Assembly (NCBI GenBank): GCA_041399085.1
Contig: JAWKTM010000044.1
Coordinates: 1-59,330, forward strand
DNA length: 59,330 nucleotides
Reading direction: 5' to 3'
From: JAWKTM01 sp041399085
Lineage (GTDB): Bacteria > Planctomycetota > Planctomycetia > Pirellulales > Pirellulaceae
In this document: piece after piece, positions 27,926 through 36,012 of the stretch
Layout of the letters: every line of letters starts with the position of its first letter
Numbering within the stretch: the stretch's first letter is position 1
Made by a program: the position numbers and the translations under genes
Notes under the pieces: model-generated
Database searches by the model: none
Seen by the model: only the letters and a program-made list of their open reading frames with translations
Told to the model about the DNA's origin: nothing

Positions 27926-30157
27926 ATGATTGCGTTGCTCGCATGCCTTGTATTGCTGTCGTGGTGCGGTGGATGCCGAAAAACGTCTAGCAATCCTAAA
28001 CAATTGAGCCAGGACCCGCACGCAGCACCAACAAGTTTGCAAGCCGGTACGAAAGAGACTCAGAACCATTCGCGTCGGACAGCCCATGATCGGATGCTTC
28101 TGGAACTGGAGGCAATTCGTGACCTGACGCCCGAGACGATCGATTGGTTGGGCGATTCGGCGGCCCGAGCGCTTCGGAGTCAAATGCTCAGTCTGCCCTC
28201 AAATGCTCCGATCCCACAACAATTCGCGATGCGTCAACAACTGGCCAATCTCGAATTGCGTTTGGGAAACGAAGGTCGAGCGATCGAACTGCTTCAGGAG
28301 TGCCAAGAAGTGCTCGATACGCGTCGCATGGCCATTCCGCCGCAGGTTTTGAGTTCGATTGAGGTTGGTTTACATTTTCAACGCGCGGTCGCCTACATGC
28401 GACTCGGAGAAACGCAGAATTGCTGCCAGAGGAACAATGCCGATAGCTGCATCGTGCCAATTCGAGGAGCGGCGATTCATGACCACCAACAAGGATCGAG
28501 AGAAGCGCTCCGGTCGTTGGCCTTTGTCTTAGAGAACGGCCCGAAGAACTCGGAAGTATGGTATCGAGCGATTTGGCTGTATAACATCGCCAAAATGACT
28601 GTCGGGGAGTTTCCAGACGGAGTTCCCGAACATTGGCGACTTCCCGAAGAAACTTTCCAGACGACCGAATCGTTTGCCGAGTTTAGCAACGTCGCATTGG
28701 ACCGAGGAATCGCGACATTCAGCCTCGCTGGCGGCGCAATCGCCGACGATCTCGATGGTGATGGATGGTTGGACCTAATGGTGTCGACAATGGATACGGC
28801 CGGACAAACCGAATTGTACCTCGGTGGTGGCGACGGGAGCTTCCGTCGATGCACCTCCGAGGCAAAACTTGTCGGGCTATTTGGGGGGCTGAACCTTCTG
28901 CATGTCGATTACGACAACGATGGATTTAACGACGTGTTGATACTGCGGGGAGGTTGGTTTCAGGGTGGCGGGCGTCACCCCAATTCCCTGTTGCATAACA
29001 ATGGAGATGGGACTTTTACCGATGTTACGTTCGATGCCGGTTTAGCGACTCGCGCCCCAACGCAGACGGCGGCTTGGGCTGATTGCGACAACGACGGCGA
29101 CTTGGATCTTTACATTGGAAACGAAACCACGCCGCAAGTCGCGATCGCTTCGCAATTGTTCCGAAATGAAGGCGACGGCACGTTTACTGACGTGGCGGAG
29201 AGCGCCGGTGTCCTAAACGACCGTTTTGCGAAGTCGGTGGTTTGGGGGGACTTCAATCACGATCGCTGGCCAGACCTGTTTGTATCGAACCTCGGGCAAA
29301 ATAATCGGCTATACCAAAACGGTGCGGACGGTACCTTCGTGGATGTGGCCAGCGAGCTAAATGTAAACAATCCTCAACGTAGCTTTCCGGCTTGGTTTTG
29401 GGATGTGAATAACGATGGTCACCTAGATATCTTCGTCTCGTCCTATGCCGATGACGTTGCGTGGTTGGCAGCCGAACACCTGGGGGTTCTCCACGACGCC
29501 GAACGTCCCAAGCTGTATCTCGGCACGGGACGCGACAGATTCGTCGAAGCCAGCGAACGGTATGGTTTGTCAAGTCCGATCGCTCCGATGGGGTGCAACT
29601 TCGGAGATGTTGACAACGACGGTTACTTGGATTGCTATCTCGGAACAGGCGAGCCTGAATACCATAATCTTATGCCCAATATCATGTATCACAATCAGGA
29701 AGGTGAGCGGTTTGTCGATGTAACCGTGCCAAGCCGGCTTGGGCACCTGCAAAAGGGACATGCTGTTGCCTTCGCGGACTTCGATCAAGATGGCGATTTA
29801 GACATTTTCGAGCAGCTCGGCGGCGCGTTCCCAGGGGATCGGTTCTATGATGCGTTGTTTGACAATCCTGGCTTCGGAAACAACTGGCTTAAGGTGCGAG
29901 TCGTCGGAACTCGAACGAATCGGTCGGGAATCGGAGTTCGACTGCATCTCGTACTAGAAACCGAAACAGGCACGCGGTCGATTTATCGTCATGTGAACAG
30001 CGGAGGAAGTTTCGGAGCGAATCCATTCTGTCAGACGATTGGGATTGGGAGTGCGAAGTCGGTCAAGGAAATGGCTGTTTATTGGCCAGCGACAGACGAG
30101 ACGCAATTTATTCGCGATATCCCGGTGAATCAACAGCTCGACATTGTCGAAAATTGA
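27926..30157 (+). CDS. FG-GAP/VCBS-repeat protein with C-terminal ASPIC/UnbV domain (CRTAC1-like)
   Basis: 743 aa, probably a lipoprotein (MIALLACLVLLSWCGGC). The N-terminal third is helical and TPR-like. Residues about 280-640 form a beta-propeller with at least seven Ca2+-binding loops, such as DLDGDGWLDL, DYDNDGFNDV, DCDNDGDLDL, DVNNDGHLDI, DVDNDGYLDC and DFDQDGDLDI. The last 90 residues are the ASPIC/UnbV domain (NNWLKVRVVGTRTNRSGIGVR, NSGGSFGANPFCQTIGIG). Such proteins are abundant in planctomycetes and probably bind cell-surface partners. The gene is less GC-rich than its neighbours. Confidence 0.9.
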   Translation: MIALLACLVLLSWCGGCRKTSSNPKQLSQDPHAAPTSLQAGTKETQNHSRRTAHDRMLLELEAIRDLTPETIDWLGDSAARALRSQMLSLPSNAPIPQQFAMRQQLANLELRLGNEGRAIELLQECQEVLDTRRMAIPPQVLSSIEVGLHFQRAVAYMRLGETQNCCQRNNADSCIVPIRGAAIHDHQQGSREALRSLAFVLENGPKNSEVWYRAIWLYNIAKMTVGEFPDGVPEHWRLPEETFQTTESFAEFSNVALDRGIATFSLAGGAIADDLDGDGWLDLMVSTMDTAGQTELYLGGGDGSFRRCTSEAKLVGLFGGLNLLHVDYDNDGFNDVLILRGGWFQGGGRHPNSLLHNNGDGTFTDVTFDAGLATRAPTQTAAWADCDNDGDLDLYIGNETTPQVAIASQLFRNEGDGTFTDVAESAGVLNDRFAKSVVWGDFNHDRWPDLFVSNLGQNNRLYQNGADGTFVDVASELNVNNPQRSFPAWFWDVNNDGHLDIFVSSYADDVAWLAAEHLGVLHDAERPKLYLGTGRDRFVEASERYGLSSPIAPMGCNFGDVDNDGYLDCYLGTGEPEYHNLMPNIMYHNQEGERFVDVTVPSRLGHLQKGHAVAFADFDQDGDLDIFEQLGGAFPGDRFYDALFDNPGFGNNWLKVRVVGTRTNRSGIGVRLHLVLETETGTRSIYRHVNSGGSFGANPFCQTIGIGSAKSVKEMAVYWPATDETQFIRDIPVNQQLDIVEN

Positions 30158-30278
30158 TTAACGGCGACTTCAAGCAGCGACCGGCCTAATGCAACCACGG
30201 ATGCTTACCGACCCCGGTAATGATGCTCTCAATTCCGTTATCTCGATGGGCCGATACATCGTTCGGCGGCAGACGGGC

Positions 30279-30725
30279 CTAACGAAATCGACAACCATTG
30301 TTGGATTGGCAAATGTCACAACGATCGTTAGCGCCCGTCGCTTGTTCCCAACAATGTTCAATACGTTGCTGCATGATTTCGGCCATCAGGGTATGCAGGC
30401 CGATCGGAGCCGTGACGAGGTAGGTTACGCCGGGATGGGAGCGGGCGGCTTCCGCGGCGAGTCGCGGGATGTCCTCGTTCCAATGTCGACCCGGAGCAAG
30501 GAAGTAGGGGAAAATCACGACGCGCTTTGCTCCGCGACGCACGCACTCGGCGAATGCCGTTGCGAGCGATGGTTCGGCCAGTTCCATATGCGCGGGCTCG
30601 ACGATCGGACATGATGCGGCATCCGCGAACATATCGGCCACTGACTCCAACAGCCGATTGCTTTCGGCGCGTCGCGAACCGTGGTCGATCACAATGACCG
30701 CGGTGTCTGAAGGGAGATTCAGCAT
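30279..30725 (-). CDS. CbiX-type sirohydrochlorin chelatase
   Basis: 148 aa, single-domain CbiX size. The metal-binding histidines are in VIVIDHGSRRAESNRLL near the N-terminus and VVIFPYFLAPGRHWNEDIP near residue 80. The family inserts Co2+ or Fe2+ into sirohydrochlorin for cobalamin or siroheme synthesis; which metal cannot be read from sequence. It converges with the FG-GAP gene and diverges from the glycosyltransferase gene. No other tetrapyrrole genes lie nearby. Confidence 0.88.
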   Translation of the reverse strand: MLNLPSDTAVIVIDHGSRRAESNRLLESVADMFADAASCPIVEPAHMELAEPSLATAFAECVRRGAKRVVIFPYFLAPGRHWNEDIPRLAAEAARSHPGVTYLVTAPIGLHTLMAEIMQQRIEHCWEQATGANDRCDICQSNNGCRFR

Positions 30726-30864
30726 GGATGGTTGGCCTGTTCAAGTCGGTGTTGGTCGAGGCGCGCGAGTCCGGTATTTTGGGGCATCCGTATAAGCCGC
30801 CAACCGCCCGCACGGCGTACGCCACGACTGATTCCGATTTCGTTCCGAACTTGGAGACCGACCC

Positions 30865-32001
30865 TTGTCCGTGTCGCACTGCCTGCGTCGAATCGCGTTC
30901 GTCACAACCGTACTGGAGGTTGGCGGCGCGGAACGCAATCTTACGAAATTGGCGCTGGGGTTGGACCGCCGACAGTTTCAGCCGGAAGTTTATGCCTTGG
31001 GGCCGAGGCCGGCTGAGCCTCGTGCCGAATTGGTCCGGCAATTGGAACGCGAGGGGGTCCCGACGCACTTCATTGGCGTGCGATCGAACTCGCAGATCCT
31101 CACCGCGATAAGTCGACTCGCTGGAATGCTACGTCGTCAACAGCCGCACTGGATGCAAAGTTTCCTGTTTCACGCCAATACCGTCGGCACGCTAGCCGCT
31201 CGGCGAGCGGGCGTGCCACACCGTGTGATGGGCGTTCGAGTCGCGGATCCAAGCCGCTGGCGGGCGCGAGTCGAACGGCGGTTGGCTCGTCGAGCGGACG
31301 CGGTTGTGTGCGTAAGTCAATCGGTGGCGGAACATTGTCGGCGGCGGGGATACGACGCGGACAGGCTGCACGTGATCCCGAATGGCTACGACATCGAGCA
31401 CTTCGCGGCGGCTCGCCCGTTCGCCATGCCACGCTTCGGATTCGGCGCCGATCGCCGCGTGTTGACGTTTGTGGGGCGGCTGGACCGTCAAAAAGGACTC
31501 GATTGGTTCCTGCCCCTGTTGCCGCGAATCTTCGAGCAGGCCCCGGATGTTGATTTCCTGATCGTGGGCGACGGTCCCGAGCGTGGTGACCTGGAACATC
31601 GCGTGAAGGCCGCTGGCGTCTCGCATCGCGTTGTTTTTGCGGGGTGGCAGCCCGATGTGCTCGCGATCTTGGCCGCCTCCCTGGCGCTCGTGCTGCCTTC
31701 GCGATGGGAGGGCATGCCCAATGTCGTGGCCGAAGCGATGGGCGTGGGATTGCCGGTGATTTGCTCGCGAGCCGACGGTGTCGAACAGTTGCTGGGACCG
31801 CTGGCCGAACGTCAAGTGGCCACGTTTGGCGAGGCGGATGCGTTCGTAAGGCTCATCACAGCCATTGTTTGCGACGACAGCTTGCGTCGAGAACTGGGCG
31901 CCGCCAACCGTCAACGCTTGGCCGAACGCTTCTCGTTGCGAGCCATGATCGAGGCTTTCGAGCGGCTGTATCTGTCGCTCGACACGGCTTCCGGGCGGTG
32001 A
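30865..32001 (+). CDS. GT4-family glycosyltransferase
   Basis: 378 aa with two Rossmann halves. The acceptor half starts RIAFVTTVLEVGGAERNL. The donor half has VLTFVGRLDRQKGLDWFL and VDFLIVGDGPERGDLE, with the E-x7-E motif in PSRWEGMPNVVAEAMGVGLPVI. These are GT4 retaining glycosyltransferase features; the enzyme probably works on lipid-linked sugars or LPS in the cytoplasm. Start TTG 30865 has GGAG 8 nt upstream. It ends 180 nt before mraZ. The substrate is unknown. Confidence 0.88.
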   Translation: MSVSHCLRRIAFVTTVLEVGGAERNLTKLALGLDRRQFQPEVYALGPRPAEPRAELVRQLEREGVPTHFIGVRSNSQILTAISRLAGMLRRQQPHWMQSFLFHANTVGTLAARRAGVPHRVMGVRVADPSRWRARVERRLARRADAVVCVSQSVAEHCRRRGYDADRLHVIPNGYDIEHFAAARPFAMPRFGFGADRRVLTFVGRLDRQKGLDWFLPLLPRIFEQAPDVDFLIVGDGPERGDLEHRVKAAGVSHRVVFAGWQPDVLAILAASLALVLPSRWEGMPNVVAEAMGVGLPVICSRADGVEQLLGPLAERQVATFGEADAFVRLITAIVCDDSLRRELGAANRQRLAERFSLRAMIEAFERLYLSLDTASGR

Positions 32002-32133
32002 GCGAAAAAAGTTTTCACGCGGTCGAAAAAAGCTCGGCGATTGGAAGTCCTCTCAGAATCGGCATCTTCGTTCAGCTAGCACTAGCCGAGCGGAATTTCG
32101 CGGCCGAAAAGCGTGTTGACGCGATGGTTTCAA

Positions 32134-32178
32134 TGGATATGCTTGGGCCATCGTGGGACGCAGTGGTGAGGAATGGTA
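32134..32178 (+). promoter_or_regulatory. Five phased MraZ boxes upstream of mraZ
   Basis: TGG begins at 32134, 32144, 32154, 32164 and 32174, an exact 10-bp repeat: TGGAT, TGGGC, TGGGA, TGGTG, TGGTA with 5-nt spacers. A sixth TGG sits 9 bp further up at 32125. This matches the known MraZ operator (TGGGN repeats separated by 5 nt). It ends 4 nt before the mraZ start and overlaps the ribosome-binding site, so autorepression is likely. Confidence 0.82.
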
Positions 32179-32182
32179 AACG

Positions 32183-32716
32183 ATGTTGCTAACCGGCACA
32201 TTCATTCGCTCGCTGGATGACAAGTTGCGGTTAGCCATTCCGAAACGGCTGCGCGACGCCCTCGGACATCCGGAAGTCAACGTGCTTTATTTGGCTCCGG
32301 GAACGGATTGTTCGCTTGCCCTGTACACGGAGGCCGCTTTTCAGCGTCTGGCCGACCAGATTGGTCAAAATTCCCCGGTGGCTCAAGATGTACGAGCTTT
32401 CAGCCGGTTGTTTTACGCTCGGGCCGAGCAGGTGGAAGTCGACCGTCAGGGACGACTGCGTCTGCCGGCGGAACTGGCCCGATTGGCTTCGATCACCAAG
32501 GAGATAGTGCTGTTGGGAGTGCGCGACCATCTGGAGATCTGGGATCTCGACAGTTGGCGCCGCTACCAGGATGAAATGCAACCCCATTACGACACGATTG
32601 CGGAGAGTGCCTTTGCGGTCGGCATGCGAAGCCCAATGGGCCCGATGTCGCCACCGCCCGTGAATATGGCGGAAGGCTCAAGCGACGATCGCGTTGGCTC
32701 GTTTCGACCACGGTAA
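32183..32716 (+). CDS. mraZ: Transcriptional regulator MraZ
   Basis: 177 aa; the core is normal, with a 30-residue Met/Pro-rich tail added. Two AbrB-like repeats are visible: TGTFIRSLDDKLRLAIPKRLRDAL at residues 4-27 and EQVEVDRQGRLRLPAELA at about 80-97. MraZ binds repeated TGGGN boxes and controls the division/cell-wall cluster in most bacteria. Here its own boxes lie directly upstream. It is not followed by rsmH, ftsL or mur genes, consistent with the loss of FtsZ-based division in planctomycetes. What it regulates besides itself is unclear. Confidence 0.92.
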   Translation: MLLTGTFIRSLDDKLRLAIPKRLRDALGHPEVNVLYLAPGTDCSLALYTEAAFQRLADQIGQNSPVAQDVRAFSRLFYARAEQVEVDRQGRLRLPAELARLASITKEIVLLGVRDHLEIWDLDSWRRYQDEMQPHYDTIAESAFAVGMRSPMGPMSPPPVNMAEGSSDDRVGSFRPR

Positions 32717-33965
32717 CGGTTTGGCGAAAGCCACGGCCGTTCCCAAGTTCCAGAGACGATCCCACGCGGCAGTTGCCGGGAGGGCCAGTCCGCACCAAGT
32801 GTTACTTCCCGACGGATCACCGTTGCGGAATGCGGCGATCAGCCAGCGGCCACCGGCTGAGGTCGTACGTGCTTCCTCCTCCGGGAGCTTTCCGCAAAGC
32901 CGTGAGCAAGACGCTCCGGTGGTGAGTGGCGATGACCGAATTGCTCGCACTATCGGTCAACGCCAGCATCGACCCGCCTTGGGGCGCACGGACGCGCCCC
33001 GGGTCGCTTGCTTTCTCAGGCTCGCGTTGTTGTTCGATCATCCTGCGATCGTTATCTCATCCGCAGGGTCAGTCAAATACGAGAAACGCGTTGCAACGAT
33101 CTGATCGTTTCGTCCCGATACGAACCGATGAATTACGCCGAAGCCACGCCTTCGTTGTGTATCGCCAAGCGTGGTGTTGCTTCTAATCCGTCAGCAGCTA
33201 CGCCCGACGCCGCGACCTGGAACGACAACACGAAGGCAAGAACCTTCAACAATCCAAGATCAAAAACCATCCATCGCCAATCATCAATCCTCTTCTCTTC
33301 GTGCTCGTCGTGTCCTTCGTGGTGGTAATCGGCCTTTCAATCACCCACATGTGAAGCCGCCGGCGGGTAACCTCCAACTCACTCGCTGCAATTTCCCATT
33401 CAGCGAATCCATTGAAAAAGTCAGCGGGATACGCAACGCACATCAGGCGTTCAACCAGGCACGCTGCGCGCTCGCGAACGTCGCCGCGACAAGCCAACCG
33501 CTCATCCCGGCCCGCAAAACGGCGTCTACGGCCGACTTCAACTCGCTAACAGCCACACGCCGCGTTTCCTCCAGCCGATCCGCCCTCTTCGCCAAGCTGC
33601 CTCAGCCAACTCGGAACCATCGGCCAAGCGCCCGAGCTCGCCTTACGTGTGCCAAGGCAGCATCCCACAGAACCGCTCGTCCCAAGCCGCAACCCCCAAT
33701 CGCTCGCCGTCCAACAAAACCGCCAGCACACCATGCAATCCGTTGCCGCCAACCACGACTCAGGCCCCAAACATCCGCGCTTGCATCGTCGCCACCCCCA
33801 CGATAAAATCCGCGAGTCCGTGATAAAGCCCATCCCCGGCTCGCCGAGTCCGGGATAAAAGGGTAAAAAAACTCAAAGTGACCCGTGATAAAACCCTGTG
33901 ATAAGGACGTTATCCGAGTCAAACACCGGGTTAATTTATTAAGTTCGTCGGCAACGGGGCTTTAA
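32717..33965. other. 1.25-kb gene-poor region after mraZ
   Basis: No gene is supported with confidence. A strong hairpin (GGGGCGC, 6-nt loop, GCGCCCC) lies near 32980-33002 and may be a terminator without a T-tract. At 33802-33904 GATAA occurs five times (33802, 33822, 33854, 33887, 33900), near the start of the next gene. A minus-strand stretch around 33450-33600 reads KRADRLEETRRVAVSELKSA in a helical pattern but is short and has no start. Nothing resembling rsmH was found. Confidence 0.4.
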
Positions 33966-34573
33966 ATGATTGAAGACAAAACAGAAATCGCGACGACGGC
34001 TGACAAGGCTCCCAATCGCTGGGGCTACTTGCTACTCCTCGTGATTGCAATCGGCTCAAGGCACCGATATAGCAGTTCGCGGAATATCGGAACCCACTAT
34101 CGGTTACTGGGCAGCCTTCGCATTCTCCAAAATGCCACGGCCTTGGCCGTGGCGTTTCCGGTCTGCTTCGGAGCCAGCTGGATTGTGAATCGGGAGCGAA
34201 GTGAGAAGAGGGATGATCTCGCCGCAATGCTCTATCGGCCGGCCATTTTTCCGCTTTGGATATTTATGATTGCGGCGATTAAGAACTTCCGCGACTTTGG
34301 AATGCCCTTGCCGTGGATATATCTGGATTGTTGCTGATTGTGTTGGCTTTATCCGCTGGTATGCAACGTCGCCGTATGCTGCATGGTCTTGGTGGATTGC
34401 TGTTCCTGTGGGCTGCACTTATTGGCCTCGTCGCGTTACCCGCAGCAGGCTTTATCACTTGGATTATCGCGCCTGACCGATGCGTCCGGGCGTTTGAAAA
34501 GAATTCACGAACAGTTCGTGGGCGATGCAAAAAGCCGCCGTACAAATCAGTCAAGGGGCCCAGCGCGCCTTGA
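33966..34573 (+). pseudogene. Small multi-pass membrane protein, frameshifted
   Basis: ATG 33966 gives a polar N-terminus and then hydrophobic stretches WGYLLLLVIAIG, ILQNATALAVAFPVCFGASWIV and IFPLWIFMIAAIKNF. The frame stops at 34337, but the next frame carries on from about 34313 with ISGLLLIVLALSAGMQRRRMLHG and LLFLWAALIGLVALPAAGFITWIIAP. Joined by one indel it would be about 200 aa with five helices. No family recognised. Base composition is lower in GC than the surrounding operons. Confidence 0.5.
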
Positions 34574-34761
34574 GTTATGATTCGAGGGGCCGCCCCTGTT
34601 TGTCTGCAACCGGGGCCGCAACAGGCCGCCGGAGCCCCGAATGCAACGAAACGCATCTTTGAGTGCTCCGCCTTGTCGGAGCTTTCTTACTCCATCTCGC
34701 TGGACTAGGGCGCTCGGAATCAATTCGCACGTCATCGATCGACCCGGACCAATTTCGTCGG

Positions 34762-34951
34762 TCAACCGTGCATCCACCCCGAAGGGCCGCACGCTTGCAT
34801 CCCGCCGAGGTCGGCTTTGCAATTGCGAAACAGGCGGGCGAGTTGTTCGGGCTGGTTGGCGATGGTGGCAAACCGGCTTTTCCGAGTCCCCGAGTCGAAG
34901 CAGGCAGCGGAAGGAGTTGAATTTGCCGAGGTCAAGTGCGAGAATCTTCAT
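34762..34951 (-). mobile_element. IS110-family transposase N-terminal remnant
   Basis: The minus strand from ATG 34951 reads MKILALDLGKFNS, the typical opening of IS110/IS1111 DEDD transposases with the first catalytic Asp. After one frame change near 34890 it continues RFATIANQPEQLARLFRNC and MQACGPSGWMHG before a stop at 34762. The family's central and C-terminal parts are absent and no inverted repeats were seen. It is a dead fragment of about 60 codons and points to past insertion in this gene-poor stretch. Confidence 0.6.
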
Positions 34952-35133
34952 TACTGGTGTGTCCTGCGTTTGGCCAGTGGTCTGAATGTGACAAGCAGCC
35001 CTGCATGCTGCTACGATCACGGGTCCGAGTCGCCAGTTGTTGTAACCAAATGGCTCCCACCCGCCAAAACCTCGGACTTACATGGATTCTTTCGCGGCCT
35101 TGGAATCCCCGTCGGTTGAGGGTATAGGTTCGC

Positions 35134-35340
35134 ATGATGGTGTGCCCTAGCTGTTCTCGCTCAATTGTGTCGTCCGACGATGCGGCGCGACTATGCGATG
35201 GTCATGACTATTGCATCCGCTGCCTGGCACAACGCGCACCTGAATTGGCCAAGCATCCGGACGGACATCAGTCCATAACAATCGCTGACGACTACTATCT
35301 GCTACAAACGATAGCGATACGAACAGCGGGTACGTCATAG
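35134..35340 (+). CDS. Small cysteine-rich (zinc-ribbon-like) protein
   Basis: 68 aa beginning with MMVCPSCSRSI and a second Cys pair in CDGHDYCIRCL, together a CxxC...CxxC zinc-binding layout. The frame ends in TAG at 35338. One frame over, right after the stop, is a hydrophobic helix (TPLFTAVFLLAALDLVADG), so the real protein may be a zinc-ribbon plus membrane anchor broken by an indel. No family assigned. Confidence 0.45.
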   Translation: MMVCPSCSRSIVSSDDAARLCDGHDYCIRCLAQRAPELAKHPDGHQSITIADDYYLLQTIAIRTAGTS

Positions 35341-35461
35341 CGTCTCGACACCGTTGTTCACCGCAGTGTTTCTGCTTGCCGCCCTTGATCTTGTCGCGGA
35401 TGGGGAAGGGATTTGGTTGTCGAAGCGATATTCGTTCCCCCGCTACTGTCCATTTCGCTGA

Positions 35462-35785
35462 ATGCCTTTCGTGTATGCTGTGTTATTCCTAGGGAGTGGA
35501 TTGTTTTTTATTCGCAATCCTCACAGCAATTTGATGGTTACCGACGTATGTGGTGTCGTACACTGTCCGAAACAAGCCACGGATGGCTTTGACGTGGAAA
35601 TTTTGTACCTGTTGGATTCTGCCCAAGGTCTGTGCATGCCTGAAGGCAATATCGTCGGGAGCGTCATTGGCGAGTTCCCAGCGAAGACCCGGGGTCGGCG
35701 GCCCATTCGCGCTATACGTTGTGTCAATCAGGCAACCAGTGAGGGTCCTGAAGTACTTGGTTCGCCTCACGACTACAAATCGTGA
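35462..35785 (+). CDS. Hypothetical protein with N-terminal hydrophobic segment
   Basis: 107 aa. Residues 3-18 are hydrophobic (FVYAVLFLGSGLFFI); the rest is soluble with several Cys and Gly. It lies in the same frame as the hydrophobic stretch after the Cys-rich gene and is separated from it only by TGA at 35459-35461. The two could be parts of one membrane protein interrupted by a nonsense change. No family recognised and no ribosome-binding site seen. Confidence 0.35.
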   Translation: MPFVYAVLFLGSGLFFIRNPHSNLMVTDVCGVVHCPKQATDGFDVEILYLLDSAQGLCMPEGNIVGSVIGEFPAKTRGRRPIRAIRCVNQATSEGPEVLGSPHDYKS

Positions 35786-36012
35786 CGAGTCGAGTATGTC
35801 CTAGAAGTGGAGTAAGCGACGAAGATAAATGACATTCAGGAAGTCAGATGACGGCGTGGTACCGAAGGACTGAAGTTCCGGCACAGAATGCGTTTGCTCG
35901 TTGCGGCCGACAAGTGGTGAAGGACTTGGTTTGACGAGTGCCCGCTCGTGGTCGGAAGATCCGCGGCCAATCGGCACCCTGATGGCGTGGGCAATTCGAC
36001 GATAGATCGCCC

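Noticed and set aside
30158..30278. Terminator between the convergent FG-GAP and CbiX genes
   Set aside because: No stem followed by a T-tract was seen in the 120-nt gap.
32817..33041. Possible rsmH (mraW) start on the minus strand, THHRSVLL ... PGGG
   Set aside because: A short resemblance to the RsmH N-terminus only; wrong strand relative to mraZ, stops after about 35 more codons, and no methyltransferase motif follows.
32717..33160. RNase P RNA or another structured RNA after mraZ
   Set aside because: Hairpins are present, but none of the conserved RNase P, tmRNA or SRP RNA core sequences could be found on either strand.
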